From 66-474 sp051954935 (GTDB lineage Bacteria; Pseudomonadota; Gammaproteobacteria; Xanthomonadales; Rhodanobacteraceae), in assembly GCA_051954935.1 (NCBI GenBank), contig JBQCHG010000076.1, forward strand, positions 1-64,000: 64,000 nucleotides of DNA, written 5' to 3'. The position numbers and the translations under genes were made by a program. Shown piece after piece: positions 1-8,500 of the stretch. Every line of letters begins with the position of its first letter. The first letter of the stretch is position 1. The notes under the pieces are model-generated. The model did not search any database. It saw only the letters and a program-made list of their open reading frames with translations, and had not been told where the DNA came from.

Positions 1-225
1 GCGGGGGCGTACGTCCTGCACTATGGCCAGTACGTGTACAACAACCTGCAGGTGGGCTACAACATCGAACCGATCAACACCCGCATCGACCTGGGTGTGG
101 ACAACGTGTTCGACAAGCAGCCTCCGTTCCTGTATGCCAACAACTCGCAGAACGCCAATACCGATCCGAACGACTTCGACGTGCTGGGCCGCTACTACTG
201 GGCTCGTGTGACCGTGAAGTTCTGA
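1..225 (+). CDS. TonB-dependent receptor, C-terminal end (partial)
   Basis: Only the last 74 codons lie in the window, in frame 1 from base 1. The segment has the alternating aromatic and polar residues of the last outer-membrane beta strands. It includes the receptor-typical stretch LGVDNVFDKQPP and ends in RYYWARVTVKF with a terminal phenylalanine, the usual C-terminal signal for BAM-dependent insertion. TonB-dependent receptors import siderophores, vitamins or glycans across the outer membrane. The substrate cannot be told from this fragment. A strong terminator follows the stop codon, and five TPR-sulfotransferase genes come next. Such genes are, to my knowledge, often found beside TonB receptors in this order. 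Confidence 0.85.
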   Translation, partial: AGAYVLHYGQYVYNNLQVGYNIEPINTRIDLGVDNVFDKQPPFLYANNSQNANTDPNDFDVLGRYYWARVTVKF

Positions 226-252
226 TCGGGCTGGCTCAAAGCTTCAACCTTC

Positions 253-290
253 AGGGCCGCACGAGTATTCTCGTGCGGCCCTTTCTCTTT
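253..290 (+). terminator. Rho-independent terminator after the TonB receptor
   Basis: A perfect 13-bp stem (253-265 with 270-282) has a TATT loop and is followed by a pyrimidine and T-rich tract. It should end the receptor transcript. The first sulfotransferase gene begins only 21 bases further on and has no clear Shine-Dalgarno, so it may depend on read-through or on an unseen promoter. Confidence 0.9.
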
Positions 291-310
291 CTGCTTTTTC
301 TTGTGACCCA

Positions 311-2137
311 ATGGCCGAACCTTTGATTGACCCGGTCGCCGCGCTCGAGGGCGGTGATCCTCAGGCCGCCGAACGCATTTGCCGGAACGAGCTGCAGCAA
401 AAGCCGGATGACGCCAATTTGCTGGTTCTTCTGGCCTTGAGCTTGTGGCAGCAGGGGAATTTTTCGGAATCGCTGGAGTTGTACGCCCGCCTGACGCGGT
501 TGTATCCGGATGACAGCGTGCACTGGCGCAATTACGCGGCAGCTTTGAGCAGGGTAGGAGATCTGGAAGCGGCCGAACGCGCCTATGAGACAGTCGTACT
601 GTTGGCCCCGAATGATGCAGAGCTGTTGGAACTGTACGGGCTTGTGCAAATGGATTTGGGCAAGCATGTCGAAGCGCGCGACACCCTGTTGCGTGCTTTC
701 GGCAAGTCGCCTGATTCGGCCGCTATTCGTATTCACGCCGCGAAAGCCTGCGCCGCATGCCGTGATTCACGTTCCGAGAGCCTTTTGCAGCCCTGGCGGC
801 AATGGTTGCCGCTCGACGATTACCTGCAGTCGCAATTAGCCGAGGTACTTGCCCAACAAGGCGAGGCAGGGTCGGCTGTCGAATTGGTGGAGGATTTGTT
901 GCGCCGCCACCCCGATGAGCGGCGGTTAGCGCTGCGGTTGGCCGGCTTGTATGAGCGCATCAACCGGTTGGACGAGGCCCGGGCTCTTCTGGAGGAGGTG
1001 GCGCCAGCGGGTGATGGGATCGACGCGAAGACCGAAATGGAAGGAGTGCGGGAGATTGCCGCTCAGCGCGCCCAGCTCGCCATGCGTCGCGGCCAGTACG
1101 CAGATGCGCGCGCGATGCTTGAACGCATCGGCCCCCGGGCGGAAGGCGATTACACGTATTGGTTTTCGCTCGGCCAGGCCTGCGACAAAGTGGGCGACAC
1201 GGCCGCCGCCATGCATGCCTTCCGATCGGGACATGCTCATCAGATAGAGGAACTGAAGAGCGTTGTGCCGCATTTTTTTGAAGCTGATGCAGAAATCCTG
1301 TCGGGCGCCGATGCGCGCGTCAGCGCGGATGACTACGCCGGTTGGCCGAAACTGAGTGCGCCCGCTGCGACGCAATCGCCCGTGTTCGTGGTCGGGTTTC
1401 CACGATCGGGAACCACGTTGCTGGAACAAATGCTGGACGCGCATCCACGTCTGCAGTCCATGGATGAGCGGCCGTTCTTCAATATGCTTACAGTGCAATT
1501 GGAGAACAGCACAGGGTTCAAAATTCCTCGCGACCTCGGCAGGTTGGACCAGCGGGACTGCGATGAGTTACGCAAGGGATATCTGCTGTTCGCTTGCGGG
1601 AAAGTGCCTCGCCGCTGGAATGCACGGCTGGTGGACAAGAACCCCCTGAATATGCTGTGGCTGCCAATGATCCATCGAATGTTCCCGGAGGCAAAATTCA
1701 TCCTGGCGATTCGCCATCCGTGTGACGTCATCCTGAGTTGCTACATGCAGAACTTCCGCGCACCGGTGCTGGCCGTGGCGGGACAATCGCTCGAGCGCCT
1801 GGCGCGCGCCTATGTGAAGGCAATGGAGAACTGGCTGCACCACGTAAAAGTCTTCGCGCCGGATGTGTTCATATCTCGCTATGAGGATCTGGTGGCCGAT
1901 ACGCCTGGGCAGACGGGTAGGATCGCGGCATTCCTCGGTCTGGAGGACGCGCAGCTGATGTTGGAATTCGATGCACGCGCGAGAGAAAAGGGTTATATCA
2001 AGACCCCCAGTTATAGTCAGGTGATCGAGCCTATCAACACCAAAGGCATCGGCCGTTGGCATCGCTACCGGGAACATTTCGAGACGGCCTTGCCGGTCCT
2101 GGAGCCCATGTTGAAGCATTGGGGCTATGCAACGTAA
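311..2137 (+). CDS. TPR-repeat sulfotransferase (type C, first of five)
   Basis: 608 aa. Residues about 10-320 form TPR-like helix pairs. The C-terminal half is a PAPS-dependent sulfotransferase domain (Sulfotransfer_3 type). Its 5'-phosphosulfate loop is PRSGTT at residues 364-369, and a likely 3'-phosphate motif is RHPCDVILSCY further on. No signal peptide or membrane segment is visible, so it is probably cytoplasmic. The family transfers sulfate from PAPS to a hydroxyl group; relatives include tyrosylprotein sulfotransferases. The acceptor is unknown here, and the TPR half may recruit a protein partner. It is followed after 27 bp by a second gene of the family on the same strand. Base composition looks lower in GC than the downstream housekeeping genes. 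The ATG lacks an obvious ribosome-binding site. Confidence 0.85.
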   Translation: MAEPLIDPVAALEGGDPQAAERICRNELQQKPDDANLLVLLALSLWQQGNFSESLELYARLTRLYPDDSVHWRNYAAALSRVGDLEAAERAYETVVLLAPNDAELLELYGLVQMDLGKHVEARDTLLRAFGKSPDSAAIRIHAAKACAACRDSRSESLLQPWRQWLPLDDYLQSQLAEVLAQQGEAGSAVELVEDLLRRHPDERRLALRLAGLYERINRLDEARALLEEVAPAGDGIDAKTEMEGVREIAAQRAQLAMRRGQYADARAMLERIGPRAEGDYTYWFSLGQACDKVGDTAAAMHAFRSGHAHQIEELKSVVPHFFEADAEILSGADARVSADDYAGWPKLSAPAATQSPVFVVGFPRSGTTLLEQMLDAHPRLQSMDERPFFNMLTVQLENSTGFKIPRDLGRLDQRDCDELRKGYLLFACGKVPRRWNARLVDKNPLNMLWLPMIHRMFPEAKFILAIRHPCDVILSCYMQNFRAPVLAVAGQSLERLARAYVKAMENWLHHVKVFAPDVFISRYEDLVADTPGQTGRIAAFLGLEDAQLMLEFDARAREKGYIKTPSYSQVIEPINTKGIGRWHRYREHFETALPVLEPMLKHWGYAT

Positions 2138-2164
2138 CAGGCACGGCGGCAGCGGAACAGAGAC

Positions 2165-3826
2165 ATGAGCGTCAGCGACCGAATGTTCGAACCGCCGGCA
2201 CCAGATCTGGCGAAAATCAACGCACGCCTGCGAGCATTGCCATCACCGCTGCCCGCTTTGATTCAGTGCGCGGGTGATGCGCTAGGATTAGGCGATCTGG
2301 GTACTGCACGTGCGGCGCTTGCTCAAGCGCTGTCGCGGGCGCCAGGTCAACCCGATGCGCTGCGCCTGAACGGCTTGTTGCTGGCGCGCATGGGCAATCT
2401 CCCCGCCGCGGTCGCGAATTTCGAGGCGGCGTTGCGCGCTGCGCCGGATGACGCGATGGGGTATTGGCAATACGCTCAGGTGTGCGAGGAAGTCGGCGAC
2501 TTGGCCGCTGCGTGGCGATTGCGCGAGTCGGCCGTGCAGCGTTTGCCCGATTCGCCGATGGCGTGGGCCGACTTCGGCGAGCACATGGCACGTCATCGGC
2601 AGCCCGATCAGGCCGTGGCACCACTTGAGCGCGCCGCAAAGCTCGCGCCGGACTATGCGCCAGCGCACCTGAAGCTTGGCGATGCACTGGTGGCATGTGG
2701 GCGGGCCGAGGAGGGTGCTGCAGCGATGCGGAAGGCCATCGCCATCGAACCGGCATTTGGCGCCGCATGGATCAATCTCGCGGACATCAAGACGGTACCG
2801 GTCACGGATCGCGAAGCGGAACAGATGCGTGGACTGCTGCGCGGCAGGGATATTGATGAAAGCGAACGAACCGCGATCGAATTCGCGCTGGCGAAAGTTT
2901 GCGAAGACAAAGGCCACTTTCGTGAAGCATTTGAACTCCTGAAGGATGCCAATGCGCGGCGCAAGCGCGAGCTTGCGCCATGGGACTCCGCGCAATTCTC
3001 GGGCCGGGTGCAACGAGCGCAAGAGGTATTTGCGGAACCGCATGCCATTGCGGAAGATCCTCGTTTGGGAGAGGAAGTCATCTTCATCGTTGGAATGCCG
3101 CGATCGGGCACCACGCTGGCCGAGCAGATTCTTGCCTCGCATCCCGAAGTAGAGGGAGCGGGCGAATTGGGTGAACTGGCCCAAGTGCTGACGGAGGAGT
3201 CATCGCGACGGCAGCGGCTATATCCCGACTGGGTGCCTGAGGCGAGTCCGCAGGATTGGCAGCGATTGGGTCAGCGATATCTTGAACTCACCCGGCGGTA
3301 CCGCAATGGGCATGCGCGCTTCACGGACAAGATGCCGAACAACTGGCGCGCCTTGGGCGCGATCCGGGCAATGCTTCCCGGCGCGCGGATCGTGATTAGC
3401 CGGCGGGATCCACTTGAAAACTGCTGGTCGTGCTTCAAGCAGTTCTTCACGCGGGGCTGGGAGTTTACCTATGATTTCGATCACCTGGCCGCATTCTGGA
3501 AGGCATTCGATCGCACGGCCTCGTGGTGGGTCGCTCGCGATCCGCTGCAGGTATGCGAGCAGAGTTATGAGGCGTTGACGGAAGCCCCGGAAGCCCAAAT
3601 TCGCGCGTTGCTGGCGTTCTGCGGCTTGGCATTCGATTCCGCTTGCCTCGCATTCCATCAAGCCCGCCGCAACGTGCATACCTTGAGTGCGGCACAAGTG
3701 CGTCAGCCAATGCAGGCCCGCAGGCGTACGGCCGCGCAATATGGCGCCTTGCTGGATCCGTTGCGAAGCGCTTTGGGGATGCCTCCATTCGAACAGCTCC
3801 CGAGGGGCGCCGTGGGTGTGATCTGA
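2165..3826 (+). CDS. TPR-repeat sulfotransferase (type A, copy 1)
   Basis: 553 aa. TPR repeats fill residues about 20-200, including PGQPDALRLNGLLLARMGN and similar 34-residue units. The sulfotransferase domain starts near residue 305 with FIVGMPRSGTT (PRSGTT at 312-317). Later features are a TDKMPNNW segment, SRRDPLENCWSCF for the 3'-phosphate site, and a C-terminal QVRQPMQARRR block. The last feature is shared with the gene at 5375-6952, which makes the two type A paralogues. It sits 27 bp behind the first gene and is probably co-transcribed with it. It ends 13 bp from the convergent gene at 3840 with no terminator between them. The sulfate acceptor is unknown. Confidence 0.85.
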   Translation: MSVSDRMFEPPAPDLAKINARLRALPSPLPALIQCAGDALGLGDLGTARAALAQALSRAPGQPDALRLNGLLLARMGNLPAAVANFEAALRAAPDDAMGYWQYAQVCEEVGDLAAAWRLRESAVQRLPDSPMAWADFGEHMARHRQPDQAVAPLERAAKLAPDYAPAHLKLGDALVACGRAEEGAAAMRKAIAIEPAFGAAWINLADIKTVPVTDREAEQMRGLLRGRDIDESERTAIEFALAKVCEDKGHFREAFELLKDANARRKRELAPWDSAQFSGRVQRAQEVFAEPHAIAEDPRLGEEVIFIVGMPRSGTTLAEQILASHPEVEGAGELGELAQVLTEESSRRQRLYPDWVPEASPQDWQRLGQRYLELTRRYRNGHARFTDKMPNNWRALGAIRAMLPGARIVISRRDPLENCWSCFKQFFTRGWEFTYDFDHLAAFWKAFDRTASWWVARDPLQVCEQSYEALTEAPEAQIRALLAFCGLAFDSACLAFHQARRNVHTLSAAQVRQPMQARRRTAAQYGALLDPLRSALGMPPFEQLPRGAVGVI

Positions 3827-3839
3827 TCGCCTGCGTCCC

Positions 3840-5375
3840 TCAGCTTGCCGGGAAGGACAGCAATTCGGGCAGGTGCGGTGCGTAGTGCTCCCAGCGGTTC
3901 ACCGATTTCGAATGGACAGGTTGCCGTGCCTGCCACAGGCTGGCCGTGCTGATGACGCTGGCAGGATCCTCAGCCGTTTGCGTCTCACTTGAAGTCGGGG
4001 CTGGCAAGCCGATCCACGCCGCCATTTCTGCAATCACCGTACAAGGATGCGCAACCAACTGCTCGTACTGGACAGGCAGGATGGCTTCGGGGAAACGCGA
4101 GCGCCAGTGTTCCATCAGCCGTTCGCAATCACGCATGACCGATGAGATGGCGTTGAAATCGTAGGAGTAGCCTTGCACTTCTTCCTTGAAGGATTGCATC
4201 CACAATGAAAGCGCAGTATCGCGGGAGTTCCGCCGACAATGGATGACCTTTGCCTTGGGGAACATGGCAAGCATCAGGTCAATGTAGCGGAAGTTGAGCG
4301 GCTGTTTGTCTATGTACCAGCACGCAACGATTGGATCATCCTGCCTCACCTGGGTCCGATAGATTGCGGCGCCGCGTTCAAGTGCCGCATGCCCGGGAGC
4401 TGCGGCCAATTCCGGGAGCAGCGCCAGCTTTCCAATCCAGGGCAATTCCCCGCGGTTGCAGACTTTCGGACAGCGCGCCAGCAGTTCAGCAAGGAGGGTG
4501 GTGCCGGATCGCGGCATGCCAACGACGAAAATAGGCACGAAATCTTCCGATTCCGACACATGATGGCTGATCGGCGGGGCTGCCATGCGGGCTTCGACAG
4601 CGCGGCGCCACGCTTTGCGCGTCCAAAGCGTCATTGAATGCGCCAATGCATTTGCCTGCCGAAAGTATTCGGTGGCTTGTGCGTATTCGCCGATATCATC
4701 GTGGGATTTTCCCAGGGCAAACAGCAGCGTCGAACGCGCGCGCCTGCTCAGGCCCTCACGTAGCAACAGCTTGCGAAACAGGGGGAAATCCCGGTGGCCG
4801 GCATCCATATAGCGCTGTGCATTGGCCAAACCCAGGGGTGCATCCCATTCGCAGGCATCCGGACTGTGTTGCAGCACGAACTCGTAATGCCCGCGCGCGC
4901 GCCCGAAATCTCCGAGTTGAAGCTGCAACATTCCGGCGTACGCGTGCAGGCGCGCATCGTTGGGTGCAGCAACAAGCGCGATATCCGCGATCGCAGCCGC
5001 ATCGCCCTTGCGATCGGCTTCATCCAGAAATTCAATCGCCCTGATCGCCAATTCCGGGTCCTGCAGATCCTGCTCGAAACAATTGCGCAGTGATTGCGCT
5101 GCCGATCGCCCACGCGCTTGCGCGAGAAGCAAGCGCGCAAGCGTGAAAGCGGTCGCGAAGTCACTTGGCTGTTCAAGCAGCAGTTCGCGGAATAGCGGTT
5201 CCGCAAGATCCGGTTTGTCTGTCTGTTGAAATATGCCAGCGAGCATTCGCCTCAGCTCGAAGGAACGCGGATGCTCCGCAAGCGCAGCGGTAACGAGAGA
5301 AGAGGCGCCGGCAAAATCGCCGCGCAGAACGCGCGCCCGCGCCTGATCCAGCCACATTTGTTCGGGCTGCGCCAT
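3840..5375 (-). CDS. TPR-repeat sulfotransferase (type B, copy 1)
   Basis: 511 aa. The N-terminal half is TPR-like. The C-terminal sulfotransferase domain opens with FVVGMPRSGTT (PRSGTT at 288-293). It continues with IDKQPLNFRYIDL, HCRRNSRDTALSLW and a C-terminal SLWQARQPVHSKSVNRWEHY block. These three blocks recur in the gene at 7057-8496, so the two are type B paralogues. The start codon overlaps the stop of the upstream gene at 5375 (ATGA), which implies translational coupling. Together they form a type A then type B operon on the minus strand. The acceptor is unknown. Confidence 0.85.
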   Translation of the reverse strand: MAQPEQMWLDQARARVLRGDFAGASSLVTAALAEHPRSFELRRMLAGIFQQTDKPDLAEPLFRELLLEQPSDFATAFTLARLLLAQARGRSAAQSLRNCFEQDLQDPELAIRAIEFLDEADRKGDAAAIADIALVAAPNDARLHAYAGMLQLQLGDFGRARGHYEFVLQHSPDACEWDAPLGLANAQRYMDAGHRDFPLFRKLLLREGLSRRARSTLLFALGKSHDDIGEYAQATEYFRQANALAHSMTLWTRKAWRRAVEARMAAPPISHHVSESEDFVPIFVVGMPRSGTTLLAELLARCPKVCNRGELPWIGKLALLPELAAAPGHAALERGAAIYRTQVRQDDPIVACWYIDKQPLNFRYIDLMLAMFPKAKVIHCRRNSRDTALSLWMQSFKEEVQGYSYDFNAISSVMRDCERLMEHWRSRFPEAILPVQYEQLVAHPCTVIAEMAAWIGLPAPTSSETQTAEDPASVISTASLWQARQPVHSKSVNRWEHYAPHLPELLSFPAS

Positions 5376-6952
5376 CAGTCGGCGAACGCCGGCAACCCCA
5401 GCGCCTTGCGAAGCGGATCGAGCAGAGTGCCGTATTGCTGCGCGCGCGCGGTGCCGCCGTGTAGCGGCTGGCGAACTTGCGTGGCGCTGGGGGAACGCAC
5501 ATCGCGGCGGGTCTGGTGGAAATCCAGGCAGGCTTGCTCGAACGGCAGCCCGCAGCGGTTCAGCAAAGCGCGAATGCTGTTTTCCGGATCGGCAATCAAA
5601 TCCTCATAGAGGTGCGTGTACACGTTTTCGGGGTGCAGCATCTGCCAATGCGCGGCAGTGCGGTCGAAGGTATGCCAGAACGCGGCAAGATCCTCGAAGG
5701 TATGCTGATAATCATTGTTTTCGAGGTAGTGCCGATAGCAGGAAAAGCAGGTTTCCAGTGGATCGCGCCGGCAGACAATGACGTGGGCGCCGGGCAGCAT
5801 TGCCCGAATCGCGCCGATGTACATCCAGTTGCCGGGCAGCTTGTCGGTCAATGCAGGCTTGCCACGCCGCCAATGGGCGGTTCTTTGCAGGTAAGTTTGT
5901 CCCAGGCGTTGCCAGTTTGCCGGTTGCATTTCCGCCACCCACTGCGGGAACGGCTTGCCAGTCCGGTGTGCTTCGGATGCCAGCACCAGCGGCAGGTCGG
6001 GCAATTCTCCCGACCCCGCCATCTGGGAGTGCGAAGCGAGAATTTGCTCGACCAGCGTCGAGCCCGAACGCGGTAGTCCAACGATGAAGATCATCCCACG
6101 GCCCAGCTCCCGGGCTGCGCCGTGTGGTGGCGGGGTAAACGCCTGCAGAATCAAGTCCATCTGCGCGTCAAACGCTTCCGCATCCCAACGCCGACTGCGC
6201 CGCGCAACCGAGTTGGCGTGCTCCAAGGCGGCCAGAGATTCGGCATATCGGCCTTCATCATCCAGCGCCTTGGCCATGGCGAAGCCGATTGCAACCAGGT
6301 CGTGGTCCGTGGCTCGCGAATCTCGCATAGCGCGCTCCATCTGCTTCACGTCACTCGCGTTCAAGCGCACGGTTTTGAGGGCCGCGAGTCCCCACCACGC
6401 CATTCCAGCCCAGGGTTTACGTTCCAGAACATGGCGGTACGTGGCAATCGCCTCGTCCATCCGGTTTTCGATGCGCAGCATGTCGGCCAGCAGGGCGCGC
6501 GCCTCCATGTGCGCGGGTTCGAGCGCCACCGTGCGGCGTAACGCGTCGATGGCCTCCTGATGGCGTACCGAGCGCGTCAGCATCACGCCGAGGTTGAACC
6601 AGGCCGTGGCCAGGGAGGGTTGCAGTTCGCAGGCTCGACGTAGCGCCACTATGGCGCCTTCGTAGTCACCGCTGGATCCGAGCACCGCGCCCAGCGTGTT
6701 GTGGTAAAGCGGATCGTCAGGGCGTTGCGCGATGGCGGCCTGCATGACGCGCGCGGCTTCCCCGGGCCTTCCGCGCAGATCGAGCAGGCCGGCGTGCAGG
6801 CGCAGGACTTCCGGGTGGCGTGGATCGGATTTCAGCAGTGGCGCAAGTCGGGCAGCCGCCTCGTCCGGCCGTCCCATTTCCAGTGCCTGTGCGGTCGCCA
6901 GGACGTGCGGGATGGCCGCCTGACTCAGGCCTTGTAATCTCGATCTGCTCAT
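5375..6952 (-). CDS. TPR-repeat sulfotransferase (type A, copy 2)
   Basis: 525 aa. TPR repeats lie at about residues 10-200. The sulfotransferase domain has FIVGLPRSGST (PRSGST at 294-299), where Ser replaces the usual first Thr. It also has TDKLPGNW, CRRDPLETCFSCY and QVRQPLHGGT near the C terminus. These blocks match the gene at 2165-3826 closely. It is the first gene of a minus-strand pair; its TGA overlaps the ATG of the next gene. It is divergent from the gene at 7057, with 104 bp between the starts. The ATG at 6952 has only a weak ribosome-binding site. Confidence 0.85.
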   Translation of the reverse strand: MSRSRLQGLSQAAIPHVLATAQALEMGRPDEAAARLAPLLKSDPRHPEVLRLHAGLLDLRGRPGEAARVMQAAIAQRPDDPLYHNTLGAVLGSSGDYEGAIVALRRACELQPSLATAWFNLGVMLTRSVRHQEAIDALRRTVALEPAHMEARALLADMLRIENRMDEAIATYRHVLERKPWAGMAWWGLAALKTVRLNASDVKQMERAMRDSRATDHDLVAIGFAMAKALDDEGRYAESLAALEHANSVARRSRRWDAEAFDAQMDLILQAFTPPPHGAARELGRGMIFIVGLPRSGSTLVEQILASHSQMAGSGELPDLPLVLASEAHRTGKPFPQWVAEMQPANWQRLGQTYLQRTAHWRRGKPALTDKLPGNWMYIGAIRAMLPGAHVIVCRRDPLETCFSCYRHYLENNDYQHTFEDLAAFWHTFDRTAAHWQMLHPENVYTHLYEDLIADPENSIRALLNRCGLPFEQACLDFHQTRRDVRSPSATQVRQPLHGGTARAQQYGTLLDPLRKALGLPAFAD

Positions 6953-7056
6953 CTGGCCATTATCGTCTGGACCGCGGATTCGGAAACCCGATATACCATA
7001 CCGCCTCGATTACACGAGCCGCCCCGGGCGTGATCGTGGCGCAGCCGGCGAAGACA

Positions 7057-8496
7057 ATGCATATTCCCCAACCCGACAACGAGGCCCTGCGATTTTCCCG
7101 TGCCTCGGAGCTCTGGCATCGCGGGGACATCGCACAAGCGGAGGCCATCTTGCGCGAACTGGTCGCGCGGCGACCCGCCCGAGAGGATTTTTCCACCCTG
7201 TTGGCCGAGGTTCTGCGCAACCAGGGCAGGGTGGACGCCGCATCGCGGGTAATCCTTGAATGCTGCAAGGCTGGCGGCTTCGATCCCGATGCGAGCCTGC
7301 GCGGAGCGAAATTCATCCAGCAGTGCCATCGCCATGGGCTGGCCGACGAACTATGCCGTGCGGCGACCGCTCGCGGCCCCGTGAGCTCCGAGATGTGGTT
7401 CGTTGCGGGCAATATCGCCCGTGAACTTGGCGATTTCGAACGGGCGCGCACCAACTATCTCACCGCGCTCGATGCCGGCGTGGATCTGGATTCTTCAATG
7501 GTGCTTGGTGCGCTTGCCCGCACGCAGCGCTACCGCGATCCGACGCATCCGGATTTCGCGAAATTCGCCGCGCATTTCGACAACTCCGGTTTTTCGGCGC
7601 GCGCGCGTGCGGCGACCGGCTTCGGGTTGGCGAAGGCGTGCGACGATATCGGCGAGTTGCGAACGGCCGCAGAGGTATTGCGCAAGGCAAATGCGCTGGT
7701 GCGCACGGTCCAGCAGTGGGATTCCTCTGTCTGGTACCGATTCATGGAAGCCCGCACTCATGCGCGGGTAACCCGCTTGCGATCCGCAGTCGCTCCGGAT
7801 TTCGTTCCGATCTTCATCCTGGGATTGCCGCGCACCGGTACGACGCTCACGGCAACACGGTTGGCCAGTCACATCGGTGCGCGCGATCGCGGTGAACTGC
7901 GGGTGTTGCGGTTCGTCGCCGAGGAGCTTATCCGCGGCGGCCATCTCGACAATGTGGGCGCGATCGGGGAGGCGGCACGATTGTATTGCGCGCACGCGCG
8001 CCAGGACGATGCACCTGCGCGCTATTACATAGACCAGGATCCGCTCAATTTTCGCTATCTGGACCTGATCGAGGCGATGTTTCCGCAGGCCCAGATCATC
8101 CATTGCCGGCGTGATCGGCGCGACACCGCCCTCTCGTTGTGGAGCCAGGATTTCGCCCATCCGGATTGCGCATTCGCCTACGACTTCGATTCGATCGCGG
8201 ACTACATGCGAGGGCACGACGAGTTGATGGCGCACTGGCGGCGAACGTCGTCATTGCCGATCCAGGCGGTGGATTACGAGTCGCTGGTCGCGGAGCCGCA
8301 GCGCGTCCTGTGCGAACTTGCGGATCGTATCGGAGCACCTGAGCGGGCCGCGCCGGACGCGCAAGTCACGCCGATCAATTCCTCGAGCGTGTGGCAGGCG
8401 CGCCAGCCGATCTATAAGACTTCGGTCGGGCGCTGGCGCGCTTACCTTCCTTTCGTGCCGGAGCTCGCAAAGTTCGCAAGCGGCGCCGCCAAGTAA
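7057..8496 (+). CDS. TPR-repeat sulfotransferase (type B, copy 2)
   Basis: 479 aa from the ATG at 7057. The frame stays open back to 6820, but that part overlaps the divergent gene, and the protein resembles its paralogue only from about this Met. GTG codons at 7030 and 7036 are alternatives. TPR-like helices occupy residues about 10-230. The sulfotransferase loop is PRTGTT at 258-263, with Thr in place of Ser. DQDPLNFRYLDLIEAMFPQA and HCRRDRRDTALSLW follow, then SVWQARQPIYKTSVGRW. It is the paralogue of the gene at 3840-5375. It ends 4 bp before the stop of the convergent DUF4097 gene. Confidence 0.83.
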   Translation: MHIPQPDNEALRFSRASELWHRGDIAQAEAILRELVARRPAREDFSTLLAEVLRNQGRVDAASRVILECCKAGGFDPDASLRGAKFIQQCHRHGLADELCRAATARGPVSSEMWFVAGNIARELGDFERARTNYLTALDAGVDLDSSMVLGALARTQRYRDPTHPDFAKFAAHFDNSGFSARARAATGFGLAKACDDIGELRTAAEVLRKANALVRTVQQWDSSVWYRFMEARTHARVTRLRSAVAPDFVPIFILGLPRTGTTLTATRLASHIGARDRGELRVLRFVAEELIRGGHLDNVGAIGEAARLYCAHARQDDAPARYYIDQDPLNFRYLDLIEAMFPQAQIIHCRRDRRDTALSLWSQDFAHPDCAFAYDFDSIADYMRGHDELMAHWRRTSSLPIQAVDYESLVAEPQRVLCELADRIGAPERAAPDAQVTPINSSSVWQARQPIYKTSVGRWRAYLPFVPELAKFASGAAK

Positions 8497-8500
8497 TTGG

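Noticed and set aside
6820..7056. N-terminal extension of the 7057-8496 sulfotransferase
   Set aside because: It overlaps the start of the divergent gene, is not TPR-like, and has no counterpart in the paralogue at 3840-5375.
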